From positions 1-64,000 of the forward strand of contig NZ_NOKT01000025.1 in assembly GCF_002237655.1 (NCBI RefSeq): DNA of 64,000 bases, in the 5' to 3' direction. Below are positions 8,408 to 16,926 of this stretch, in pieces; positions within the stretch are counted from its first letter, which is position 1; every line of letters begins with the position of its first letter. The translations under genes and the position numbers were made by a program. Origin of the DNA: Streptomyces sp. XY006 (GTDB lineage: Bacteria; Actinomycetota; Actinomycetes; Streptomycetales; Streptomycetaceae). The notes beneath the pieces were generated by a model, which was given only the letters and a program-made list of their open reading frames with translations, did no database searches and had not been told where the DNA came from.

Positions 8408-8463
8408 CGCGTTGCCGGGTGCGGTTCGGTGGGGGCTTGCCGCGCAGTTCCCCGCGCCCCCAA

Positions 8464-8496
8464 AAAAGCAGGCCCCTCTGTGAGGGACCTGCTTTT
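8464..8496 (-). terminator. Intrinsic terminator, probably bidirectional, of accE
   Basis: A 15-bp stem (8464-8478 with 8482-8496, one G-U pair) built on GCAGGCCCCTC and GAGGGACCTGC with flanking A and T runs. Read on the minus strand it follows the accE stop by about 10 bases and ends in a T-rich tail, a classic Rho-independent terminator; in the plus direction it can back up the cvn2 terminator. Confidence 0.8.
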
Positions 8497-8506
8497 GGTT
8501 CTGTGC

Positions 8507-8701
8507 TCAGCGCCAGCTGTGGGGGGCGCGGAAGCCGGGCTCGCGTTCCAGGCGGCGCCAGCCTGCCTTGACGCGGCCTCGGTGGGTCGGGGTCGGGTCC
8601 GTGGGGCGGGCGGCGGCGCGGGCCAGGAGGAGGGCCGTGATGGCGGCCACTTCCTCGGGCTCGGCGTGGCCCTTCTCGACGCGGATGTCAGGCGTGTCCA
8701 T
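8507..8701 (-). CDS. accE: Acyl-CoA carboxylase epsilon subunit AccE
   Basis: A 64-residue protein (MDTPDIRVEKGHAEPEEVAAI...) matching the small actinobacterial epsilon subunit that activates the acyl-CoA carboxylase beta subunit. Marks of the family are the KGxAxPEEVAA segment near the N-terminus and a C-terminus with basic and aromatic residues. It starts 57 bp after the end of accB on the same strand, so the two probably form an operon. The biotin carboxylase/BCCP alpha subunit is not encoded here. Confidence 0.85.
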   Translation of the reverse strand: MDTPDIRVEKGHAEPEEVAAITALLLARAAARPTDPTPTHRGRVKAGWRRLEREPGFRAPHSWR

Positions 8702-8758
8702 GGGTGTCAGTCTCCGTGAGAGAGAGGTCCGCGGGGTTGCCGCGGCGGGTCCGCCGGG

Positions 8759-10342
8759 TTACTGCGGCGGGTTGCCGTGCTTGCGGGACGGCAGGTCCGC
8801 GTGCTTGGTCTGGAGCATGGCGAGGGACTTGACGAGGACCTCGCGGGTCTCGGCGGGGTCGATGACGTCGTCGACCAGGCCGCGCTCGGCCGCGTAGTAG
8901 GGGTGCATGAGCTCGGACTTGTACTCCTTGACCATGCGCGAGCGCATGGCCTCGGGGTCCTCGGCGTCGGCGATCTGGCGGCGGAAGATGACGTTGGCGG
9001 CGCCTTCCGCGCCCATGACCGCGATCTCGTTGGTCGGCCAGGCGTACGTGAGGTCGGCACCGATGGACTGGCTGTCCATGACGATGTACGCACCTCCGTA
9101 GGCCTTGCGCAGGATCAGCGAGATCCTCGGCACGGTCGCGTTGCAGTAGGCGTACAGCAGCTTCGCGCCGTGGCGGATGATGCCACCGTGCTCCTGGTCG
9201 ACGCCCGGGAGGAAGCCGGGGACGTCCAGAAGGGTGATGATCGGGATGTTGAAGGCGTCGCACATCTGGACGAAGCGGGCCGCCTTCTCGGAGGCCTCGA
9301 TGTCCAGGACGCCCGCCAGGACCTGCGGCTGGTTGGCGATGATGCCGACGACCTGGCCGTCCATCCGGCCCAGGGCGCAGATGATGTTGCGGGCCCAGCG
9401 CTCGTGGACCTCCAGGTAGTCGCCGTCGTCGACGATCTCCTCGATGACCTTGGTCATGTCGTAGGGCCGGTTGCCGTCCGCCGGGACCAGGTCCAGCAGG
9501 ACGTCCGAGCGGCGGTCGACCGGGTCGGAGGCCTCGGCGCGGGGCGGGTTCTCGCGGTTGTTCTGCGGGAGCAGCGAGAGCAGGTAGCGGACCTCGGCGA
9601 TGCAGGTCTCTTCGTCGTCGTAGGCGAAGTGGCACACGCCGGAGGTCTCGGCGTGGACGTCGGCGCCGCCCAGGCCGTTCTGGGTGATCTCCTCGCCGGT
9701 GACGGCCTTGACCACGTCCGGGCCGGTGATGAACATCTGCGAGGTCTCGCGGACCATGAACACGAAGTCCGTCAGGGCCGGGCTGTAGGCGGCGCCGCCC
9801 GCGCACGGGCCGAGCATGACCGAGATCTGCGGGATCACGCCCGAGGCCTTGGTGTTGCGCTGGAAGATGCCGCCGTAGCCCGCCAGGGCCGAGACGCCTT
9901 CCTGGATGCGGGCGCCGGCGCCGTCGTTGAGGGAGACCAGCGGGGCACCGGCCGCGATGGCCATGTCCATGATCTTGTGGATCTTCGTGGCGTGGGCCTC
10001 GCCCAGCGCGCCGCCGAAGATGCGGAAGTCGTGGGCGTAGACGAAGACCGTGCGGCCTTCCACCGTGCCCCAGCCGGTGATCACACCGTCGGTGTACGGC
10101 TTCTTGGTCTCCAGGCCGAAGCCCGTGGCCCGGTGCCGGCGCAGCTGCTCGACCTCGCGGAAGGAGTCCGGGTCGAGGAGAAGTTCGATGCGCTCGCGCG
10201 CGGTCAGCTTGCCCTTGGCGTGCTGCGCCTCGGTCGCCTTCTCGCTCGGTCCGGCCACCGCCTGCGCACGGATCTCGTGCAGTTCGGCCACGCGTCCACG
10301 CGCGTCGGTCGGCTCACCCGGCGCCTCATCCAAAACGGTCAT
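8759..10342 (-). CDS. accB: Acyl-CoA carboxylase beta subunit (carboxyltransferase) AccB
   Basis: Biotin-dependent acyl-CoA carboxyltransferase of 527 residues, full length. It moves CO2 from biotinylated alpha subunit to acyl-CoA, making malonyl- or methylmalonyl-CoA for fatty acid and polyketide synthesis. Oxyanion-hole motifs are visible at GPCAGGA (G182-G183) and GGAY (G417-A418). Residue 420 is Ile (GGAYI), the position equivalent to Asp422 of propionyl-specific PccB; Ile there is associated with acceptance of acetyl-, propionyl- and butyryl-CoA. The ATG is preceded by AAGGT. It is followed by accE. Gene identity is inferred from this residue and from position next to accE and conservon 2. 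Confidence 0.92.
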   Translation of the reverse strand: MTVLDEAPGEPTDARGRVAELHEIRAQAVAGPSEKATEAQHAKGKLTARERIELLLDPDSFREVEQLRRHRATGFGLETKKPYTDGVITGWGTVEGRTVFVYAHDFRIFGGALGEAHATKIHKIMDMAIAAGAPLVSLNDGAGARIQEGVSALAGYGGIFQRNTKASGVIPQISVMLGPCAGGAAYSPALTDFVFMVRETSQMFITGPDVVKAVTGEEITQNGLGGADVHAETSGVCHFAYDDEETCIAEVRYLLSLLPQNNRENPPRAEASDPVDRRSDVLLDLVPADGNRPYDMTKVIEEIVDDGDYLEVHERWARNIICALGRMDGQVVGIIANQPQVLAGVLDIEASEKAARFVQMCDAFNIPIITLLDVPGFLPGVDQEHGGIIRHGAKLLYAYCNATVPRISLILRKAYGGAYIVMDSQSIGADLTYAWPTNEIAVMGAEGAANVIFRRQIADAEDPEAMRSRMVKEYKSELMHPYYAAERGLVDDVIDPAETREVLVKSLAMLQTKHADLPSRKHGNPPQ

Positions 10343-10496
10343 GTAGTGACCTTACGAAGCCAACCAAGAAAAGCGGGCCGTCGACTCCTCACAGTCTCCG
10401 GCGTGTTTTCCTGGTAGCACTGAACAGAACCATGCCGGGGTGCAGCCCTTTCGACTGCTCAGGGGGCGTTCGCCTTGTAGGGGTCACACAAGCGGC

Positions 10497-12863
10497 TCAG
10501 TCGAGGATCACGTCACATCGATGGCTTGCGCAGGCCGTCCCGGGGGTGACGCGCAGCCGCAGCCGGCGGCCCGTGGCGAGGATGTCGACGGTCTCGTCCG
10601 TGTGGACGACCCCGCGCACGGGGCGGTCCCAGGTGATCTCCAGCGGTTCACCCGTGCGGGGCGGTTCGCTCACGCAGAGGGTAGCGGTACGGCCCCGGCG
10701 GACGGTCAGCACGCTCGCGCCGGCGGAGGCGGTGAGGGGGCCTACTGTGCCCGCTTGCCAGAAGTTCGCGGCCGTCAGACCGAGGGAGGGCACGTCGACC
10801 GCCTGCCGGCCGGGGTCGTTGGCGAGGACCGTCAGCCACCGGCGGTCGGCGGCGCGGCGCGCGACCGCGTGCGGGGAGGCGCCGGGCATCAGGACGTAGG
10901 CGTAGCGGGCATCGGCCGGGTCGGTGCCGTGGTCGAGCCAGAGGGTCTGCCAGCGGCGGGTGCGGCGCTCGGTGGTGGAGCCGGTGTTGATGTCGGACCA
11001 GGCGCCGGTGCGGTCCTCGCGCAGCGTCCGCGGCTCGCCGCCGTCGAGCAGCACCCAGCCTCCGTGGTCCTCCAGGTGGGCCCAGCCCGGGCCACGGACG
11101 AAGCGCTGGGTGCCGTGGGCACCGAGGTTGCGGTTGTCGACGACCGTCTCGACCGGGACCCCGTCGGTGCAGGTGATGCCGGCGCCCAGGCAGATCACCG
11201 CGTCCGCGGCGCAGAACCAGGACTTGCGGGCCTCGAGGGTGGAGCCGAGGCCCTTGAGGTGCTGGCCGAGCGCCGCGTAGGTGCCGTCGGTGGTGCCGCC
11301 GACCCAGCGGGCGTCCGGGCGGGCCGTGCCCCACTCGCCGCCCTCCCGGTCGGCCAGCCGCCGGGTGGAGACGGTGGTGCCGGGCAGCCGGTACCAGTCG
11401 ACGGTCGGCCAGTACCAGTCCGTGTACTGGTCGCTCGCGCCGGACCACCAGCTGACCATGCCCGCGCCGGTGTGCCAGCCGCGCGGGTTCTCGCCGTTGC
11501 CGCACTCGTAGTGGGCGATGCGGTCGCTGGCCATGGCGATGTTCACGGTGAAGCCGGGGCGGCGGTGGACGGCGCGGTCCATGGCGGCGAAGAGGTGGTG
11601 GCCGGTCGGTTCGGGGGCGGCGGGTACGGGCGCGGCGGCGATGGCGTGCAGCCGGGCGAGGGTGGCGACGCCGAACTGGGGCGCCGTCAGGAGTGGTGTC
11701 ACCGTGTCGCGTTCGATCCAGCCCTTGATGCGTGCGTGCCAGCAGTCCCGTTCCGCCGGGCTCGCGGCGTCCGCGAGGAGGGCGATGGCCGCGATGAGCT
11801 GGTGGCCGTGGAAGTGGTCGCTGCGCAGGATGCGTCGGTCGTCGCCGGTGAGGTGGCCGCGGCTGATGGCACGGCCGTTGACGCTGTCCATGACGAGTCC
11901 GTCGTGGATGAGCGGTGCGTAGGCCCGTTCGACGCTGTCGAGGACGGTCTGCCGGTTCGGGTCGGTGACCTCCCAGTCGGAGCCGGCGAGCAGGGCGAAG
12001 AGTCTGGCCAGGCCGTCGAGCATGACCTGCCCGTAGGTGCCCGAGTAGGCGACCCATGTGTGCTGCACGAAGGACCCGTCGGCGTGGAGGCCGTCGCCCG
12101 TCGTGACGTACGGGAAGACCGGGGAGAGCGCGTCGCGGGCGAGGGCGATCCGGTCCGGGGCGCGGCCGAGGATGCCGCGCAGGGCGACGGAGCGGCACAG
12201 GTCGACACGGTTGGCGCCGGTGGAGGTGCCGGAGTAGTCGCCGAGGGCGGAATCGGGGACGAAGTGGTCGACGGCGGCGCAGGCGGCCGCGATCCGGGCG
12301 TCGCCCAGCCGGTCGTGGAGGGCGGCCGTGATGTCCATGAGCAGGCGGGGGCTGCCGATCTGCCACTCCCACCAGTTGCCGTAGCGGGTGGTGCCGGGGT
12401 GGTAGACGGTGACGGAGAGGTGGTCGAGGCCGCGCAGGATGCCGGCGAGGAGGTCCGGGTCGCCGGTCGAGCCGGTGCCCTGCTGGACGTAGGCCTGGGT
12501 CATGGTCCACAGGCGGTTGTAGCTGCGGGTGATGCCGGCTGGCGGGTCGAAGGGGTGCCCGGGCCAGAGGGAGTCAACCGCAGGGGCCAGCTGGGCGAGC
12601 AGTTCCCGGGCGAGGGCGCCGGTGGACGCGAGCCGGGAGGCGTACGGCTCCGCCTGCGGGTCGTAGCCCGTGCCGAGGGCGATGCCGAGCCAGCGCCCGC
12701 GCAGGGTGTCGTACGGGTCGCCGGGAGCTTCCGCGACCCGGGCCGTGGGCGTGGCGCCCCCGGTCGCCGCGAGTGCCACGGCGGCCAGCAGCAGGGCACG
12801 GCGCCGGCTCGGGCCGGCGGCCGTGCCGGTACGACGGAGGGACACACGCCGCTGTGCAGTCAT
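10497..12863 (-). CDS. Secreted polysaccharide lyase family 8 (hyaluronate/chondroitin/xanthan lyase type)
   Basis: A 788-residue protein with a basic N-terminus (SRRRALLLAAVALAAT) that looks like a Tat- or Sec-type signal peptide, so it is probably exported. The alpha/alpha-toroid domain contains the PL8 catalytic set: Asn218 (TGANR), His268 and Tyr277 (QHTWVAYSGTYG). The spacings of 50 and 9 residues equal those of Asn349, His399 and Tyr408 in pneumococcal hyaluronate lyase. An aromatic patch NWWEWQIG at 163-170 and NGRAISRG fit substrate binding. The C-terminal half is the beta-sandwich region. Expected activity is beta-elimination on uronic-acid polysaccharides; the exact substrate cannot be told from sequence. 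It stands alone between accB and an SDR gene. Confidence 0.88.
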   Translation of the reverse strand: MTAQRRVSLRRTGTAAGPSRRRALLLAAVALAATGGATPTARVAEAPGDPYDTLRGRWLGIALGTGYDPQAEPYASRLASTGALARELLAQLAPAVDSLWPGHPFDPPAGITRSYNRLWTMTQAYVQQGTGSTGDPDLLAGILRGLDHLSVTVYHPGTTRYGNWWEWQIGSPRLLMDITAALHDRLGDARIAAACAAVDHFVPDSALGDYSGTSTGANRVDLCRSVALRGILGRAPDRIALARDALSPVFPYVTTGDGLHADGSFVQHTWVAYSGTYGQVMLDGLARLFALLAGSDWEVTDPNRQTVLDSVERAYAPLIHDGLVMDSVNGRAISRGHLTGDDRRILRSDHFHGHQLIAAIALLADAASPAERDCWHARIKGWIERDTVTPLLTAPQFGVATLARLHAIAAAPVPAAPEPTGHHLFAAMDRAVHRRPGFTVNIAMASDRIAHYECGNGENPRGWHTGAGMVSWWSGASDQYTDWYWPTVDWYRLPGTTVSTRRLADREGGEWGTARPDARWVGGTTDGTYAALGQHLKGLGSTLEARKSWFCAADAVICLGAGITCTDGVPVETVVDNRNLGAHGTQRFVRGPGWAHLEDHGGWVLLDGGEPRTLREDRTGAWSDINTGSTTERRTRRWQTLWLDHGTDPADARYAYVLMPGASPHAVARRAADRRWLTVLANDPGRQAVDVPSLGLTAANFWQAGTVGPLTASAGASVLTVRRGRTATLCVSEPPRTGEPLEITWDRPVRGVVHTDETVDILATGRRLRLRVTPGTACASHRCDVILD

Positions 12864-13050
12864 GCCCCTGCCCTACCACGGGAGGCCGCTCACCTGAACG
12901 GAGGATCCGGCCGCAGTGCCCGGGATGGCGGAACGAGGAGACGGCTCCGGTCCGGTGGGGTGCTCGGGCTCGTACCGCAGGGTGACCGGAACGCCTCCCA
13001 GCTCGTCGATCAGTGGACCGCCGCGTCCGTGCGCCACGGGCGCGGGACCC

Positions 13051-13866
13051 TCAGCCGAAGCGGTCCCGCAGGCGGCGGTAGAGACCCGGGCCCAGCGCGC
13101 GGGCGCGGGACTCGGCCGGCGGCGCCACGTGCGCCTCGTCCCGGTGGCGGCGGACCGCGTCGAAGATCGTGGCGGCGACCTCGCCGGGGGTGAGGAGGCC
13201 GGCCCGGTGGGTGCGGGACGCCGTGTCGACGGGTCCGGGGACGACGAAGGTCACGCCGACGCCCGTGCCGCGCAGTTCCTCGCGGAGCGCCCCGGCGAAG
13301 GCGGCGAGGCCGGCCTGGGCGGCGCGGTACACCGCTTCCTCCCCGGCGCCCGCGCGCGCGCCGAGCAGCACCACCCGGCCCCGACCGGCCGCGATCATCG
13401 TCGGCAGGACCTCGCGCACGAGGTGGAGCGTGGCGTTGAGGTCCAGGGTCAGCACGCGGTCGATGTCGGTGTGCGGCATGGCGGCGAAGGGGCCCGTCCA
13501 GCGGATCCCCGCCCCGGCGACCAGGACGTCGACCCGGCCGGTCGTGTGCAGCGCGGACCGGGCCAGCAGGCGCGGACCGTCCGGGGCGGCGAGGTCGGCG
13601 GGCAGCACGACGGCCGACGTGCCGGCGGCGGTCCGCTCCAGGCGGTACCGGTCGCGTCCGTTGAGCAGGAGCTGCCAGCCGTCCATGGCGAAGCGCCGGG
13701 CCGTGGCCGCCCCGATGCCCGAGGAGGCGCCGGTGACCAGGGCCACGCGCCGGTCGAGACGCCGTTCCGGCCCGTAGACGCGCGTGCGGGCGGGCACGGG
13801 GGCGCCGGCACGGCGTGGGGTGTGGGCCGGTGGGTCGTGGGCCGGGCCGGAGCCGGTGAGTGTCAC
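13051..13866 (-). CDS. Short-chain dehydrogenase/reductase family protein with altered active site
   Basis: A 271-residue protein with an SDR core after an N-terminal extension of about 38 residues. The nucleotide-binding TGASSGIG is intact and the structural NAG motif reads AGAG. Where classical SDRs have the catalytic Ser and YxxxK, this protein reads LLGARAGAGEEAVYRAAQAG: Tyr is kept, Ser is replaced in the GARAG stretch, and Lys is Gln. It may be a non-catalytic or redox-altered family member. Alternative downstream starts are possible because the N-terminal extension is low complexity. Neighbours give no pathway clue. Confidence 0.8.
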   Translation of the reverse strand: MTLTGSGPAHDPPAHTPRRAGAPVPARTRVYGPERRLDRRVALVTGASSGIGAATARRFAMDGWQLLLNGRDRYRLERTAAGTSAVVLPADLAAPDGPRLLARSALHTTGRVDVLVAGAGIRWTGPFAAMPHTDIDRVLTLDLNATLHLVREVLPTMIAAGRGRVVLLGARAGAGEEAVYRAAQAGLAAFAGALREELRGTGVGVTFVVPGPVDTASRTHRAGLLTPGEVAATIFDAVRRHRDEAHVAPPAESRARALGPGLYRRLRDRFG

Positions 13867-14138
13867 GAGTCGTCTCCCCTGCGCTGTGCCTCGTCTGTCT
13901 CCCTACCGTCCTTTGCTACGGAACCTCCTCCCGCGGTGCACCGCCACCGCACCCCCTCGCCCCGGTGGTCCCGCTCAACGGCCGGCGGGCCCCACCGCCC
14001 AGGTGAACCGCGGGTCGCGGCGTCGTGCACCCGATCGGCGCGGAACCACCCGTCCGGGGACGGCCGGTGCCGCCAGGCGGCGGTACGGACACCCCGGGCA
14101 GCGGGCCGCGGAAACCCGATGCCGACACACCCGCCGAA
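13867..14138. other. Intergenic stretch without recognisable gene
   Basis: Between the SDR gene (leftward) and the YceI operator region. Frames are open on both strands, as expected at this GC content, but none shows a plausible ribosome site or protein-like composition. No strong hairpin was seen. Confidence 0.5.
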
Positions 14139-14203
14139 GATGTTGAAGATTGAACGGAATAGGCCTACGGTGGATCCCGTTGAGTAGTTCAACATTCAAC
14201 ATC
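14139..14203 (+). promoter_or_regulatory. Promoter with flanking inverted-repeat operator upstream of the yceI-like gene
   Basis: Two 17-bp arms, GATGTTGAAGATTGAAC (14139-14155) and GTTCAACATTCAACATC (14187-14203), are inverted repeats with only two mismatches, and each arm holds a direct repeat of TTGAA/TTCAA. A promoter fits between them: TTGAAG 14143-14148, 17-bp spacer, TACGGT 14166-14171. The left arm covers the -35 and the right arm lies just downstream of the expected start point. This resembles a repressor operator, perhaps of the MarR type, but no regulator is adjacent. Confidence 0.65.
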
Positions 14204-14221
14204 AGGCCCAGGAGGCACCCC

Positions 14222-14827
14222 ATGAGCATCTTCAGCCGCACCGACACCGAGACCGCGACCTTCACGGGCACCGCCGTGACCCCGGAGCTCGCCGCCCTGA
14301 CCGGCGACTACACGATCGACCCCGCGCACTCGACGATCGGGTTCGTCGCCCGCCACGCCATGGTCACGAACGTCAAGGGCAGCTTCCAGGACTTCACCGG
14401 CACGCTCCACCTCGACGGCGCGGACCCCTCGCGCTCCACGGCCTCGCTGGACGTCGTGATGGACAGCATCGAGACGGGCAACGCCGACCGCGACAGGCAC
14501 CTCAAGAGCGCGGACTTCTTCAAGGCGGACGAGTTCCCGACCATGACGTTCCGCTCCACCAAGGCTGAGGCGCTCGGCGGTGACGACTACCGGATCACCG
14601 GCGATCTGACGATCCTCGGCACCACCCGCCCCCTGACGATCGACCTGGAGTTCAACGGCGCCGCGAAGGACCCCTTCGGCAACGAGCGCGTCGGCTTCGA
14701 GGGCAAGGCGCAGATCCTGCGCTCCGAGTGGGGCCTGACCTGGAACGCCGCGCTGGAGACCGGTGGCGTGCTGGTCTCCGACAAGATCAAGCTCAGCTTC
14801 GACATCTCGGCGATCCGCAACGCGTGA
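14222..14827 (+). CDS. YceI family protein (lipocalin-like isoprenoid-binding fold)
   Basis: A 201-residue YceI-like protein. The domain begins at about residue 28 (GDYTIDPAHSTIGFVARH) and includes the conserved VKGSFQDFTG, ADFFKADEFPTMTFRS and ITGDLTILGTTRPLTIDLEF blocks. Family members bind polyisoprenoid or quinone-like lipids in a beta barrel. No signal peptide is apparent, so it is likely cytoplasmic or surface-associated by other means. The ATG at 14222 has AGGAGG a few bases upstream; the longer open frame starting upstream would run through the operator and is rejected. It is preceded by the inverted-repeat operator and followed by two hairpins. Confidence 0.9.
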   Translation: MSIFSRTDTETATFTGTAVTPELAALTGDYTIDPAHSTIGFVARHAMVTNVKGSFQDFTGTLHLDGADPSRSTASLDVVMDSIETGNADRDRHLKSADFFKADEFPTMTFRSTKAEALGGDDYRITGDLTILGTTRPLTIDLEFNGAAKDPFGNERVGFEGKAQILRSEWGLTWNAALETGGVLVSDKIKLSFDISAIRNA

Positions 14828-14837
14828 ACCGGCGGCA

Positions 14838-14865
14838 CCGGCCCGGCGAACCCCCGCCGGGCCGG
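14838..14865 (+). terminator. Hairpin just after the yceI-like gene
   Basis: CCGGCCCGGC (14838-14847) pairs perfectly with GCCGGGCCGG (14856-14865); there is no T-tract. Confidence 0.55.
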
Positions 14866-14913
14866 CCTGGCCGGATCTCGCCCCTTGTGCGAGAACCGTC
14901 GGCGTTCCCATAA

Positions 14914-15831
<918 letters not shown>

Positions 15832-15845
15832 CCAGCAGTTCACGA

Positions 15846-15872
15846 GGCCCGGCGCCGGGGCGGCGCCGGGCC
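15846..15872 (+). terminator. Hairpin after sprT
   Basis: GGCCCGGCGCC (15846-15856) pairs perfectly with GGCGCCGGGCC (15862-15872) around a 5-base loop, 15 bases after the sprT stop. No T-tract. Confidence 0.7.
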
Positions 15873-15980
15873 GTCGGTGTGTGTGGGAGGCGCCGGGGAG
15901 TCCGGTGTGCGAAGAGGGCTGGGGCGCGGCGTCCCGGCGCGGAGGTGGTGCGGGGCCGAGCGACGGATCGGTCGGGATAC

Positions 15981-16260
15981 GGCGTGGCCGGAAGGGGTCG
16001 GGCGACGGCATGGCCGGACCGCGGTGGGCGACGGCGTAGCCGGACCGTGGCGGGCGGCGTAGCCGGACCGTGGCGGGCGGCGGCGCGGCCGGACGACTGC
16101 ACGTGGCGGCGTAGCCGGACCACCGCGCGCGGCGGCGTAGCCGGACGACTGCGCGTGGCGGCATAGCCGGACCACCGCGCGTGGCGGCGTAGCCGGACCA
16201 CCGCGGCGGGCGACGGCGTGGCCGGACCGCCGGCGCCGACGGCGTGGCCGGACCGGCGCC
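15981..16260. repeat. Array of about eleven 26-bp tandem repeats
   Basis: The core GCCGGA begins at 15987, 16013, 16039, 16062, 16088, 16114, 16140, 16166, 16192, 16221 and 16247. Ten intervals are 26, 26, 23, 26, 26, 26, 26, 26, 29 and 26 bp. Units share GTAGCCGGACC (or GTGGCCGGACC) followed by a GC-rich variable part and GGCGGC. A 26-bp period is not a multiple of three, so this is not a protein repeat. It lies between the convergent 3' ends of sprT and the YdeI-type gene. Confidence 0.9.
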
Positions 16261-16305
16261 GGTGGCGGAGCTGCGGCGGGGTGTCGGCGACGTTGCGGAG
16301 GGGGC

Positions 16306-16887
16306 TCAGGGGGGCGGCTCGGCCCGGGACTCCAAGTCTGCCATGGCCGCCGCCACTCTGGCCTGCCGGAGGCTCGCCGTCCTGGCGCGGAGCACGCCGA
16401 GCATCGTCAGGTAGCGGTCCGTGCGGCCGAGCGCCTGGAAGGCCGCCGCGGCCCGGGGGTTGCGCTCCAGTGCCGCCGCCAGGTCGTCGGGGACCCCGGC
16501 CTCCTTCTGCGACGCGTACGCCGCGTCCCACCGTCCGTCCGCCCGCGCGGCCGCCACCTCCGCGAGCCCGCCCGGACGCATCCGGCCCTCGGCGGTCAGT
16601 TCGCCGACCCGGCGGACGTTGACCATGGACCAGAGGCTGCCGGGCCGCCGCGGGGTGATCCGCTGGAGGTAGCGCGAGGCGTCGAGTGCCTTGCGCTGCC
16701 CGGTGATCCAGCCGTGGCACAGCGCCACGTCGTTGACGTCGGCGGCGCTGACGGAGGGGATGCCCGATCCCTTCTTCGCGACCTCCACCCACAACCCGGG
16801 GTGCGGAGCCGGATGGGCGGTCAGCCAGGAGTCCAGCTCGGCCACGGTCGCGAAGGCGAGGGGGCCGGTGTCGTCGGAGGCGTTCAT
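16306..16887 (-). CDS. YdeI/OmpD-associated family protein
   Basis: A 193-residue protein of the YdeI/OmpD-associated (OmdA-like) family. The N-terminal half includes LWVEVAKKGSGIPSV, ALCHGWITGQRKALD and YLQRITPRRPGSLWS(M)VN, all hallmarks; the C-terminal part, VPDDLAAALERNPRAAAAFQAL, is the conserved helical OmdA domain. The function of the family is not settled; some members are linked to antimicrobial peptide tolerance. It is a single gene, convergent with sprT and separated from it by the 26-bp repeat array. Confidence 0.85.
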   Translation of the reverse strand: MNASDDTGPLAFATVAELDSWLTAHPAPHPGLWVEVAKKGSGIPSVSAADVNDVALCHGWITGQRKALDASRYLQRITPRRPGSLWSMVNVRRVGELTAEGRMRPGGLAEVAAARADGRWDAAYASQKEAGVPDDLAAALERNPRAAAAFQALGRTDRYLTMLGVLRARTASLRQARVAAAMADLESRAEPPP

Positions 16888-16926
16888 GGCACCACCGTAG
16901 GCAGGCAGTAGGACGGGTGCCGGCCG

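Noticed and set aside
8429-8719. A plus-strand gene across the accE region
   Set aside because: It would read through the accE terminator and is opposite a well-formed AccE protein.
10440-13193. A 917-codon plus-strand frame opposite the polysaccharide lyase
   Set aside because: It is a shadow of the lyase gene, with Gly/Val/Ala-rich composition and no motifs, while the lyase carries its full catalytic set on the minus strand.
13863-14195. A minus-strand gene overlapping the yceI operator
   Set aside because: Its start would lie inside the inverted-repeat operator and the composition is random-like.
15981-16260. CRISPR array
   Set aside because: Repeats are 26 bp from start to start with no unique spacers and no cas genes nearby; this is a head-to-tail minisatellite.
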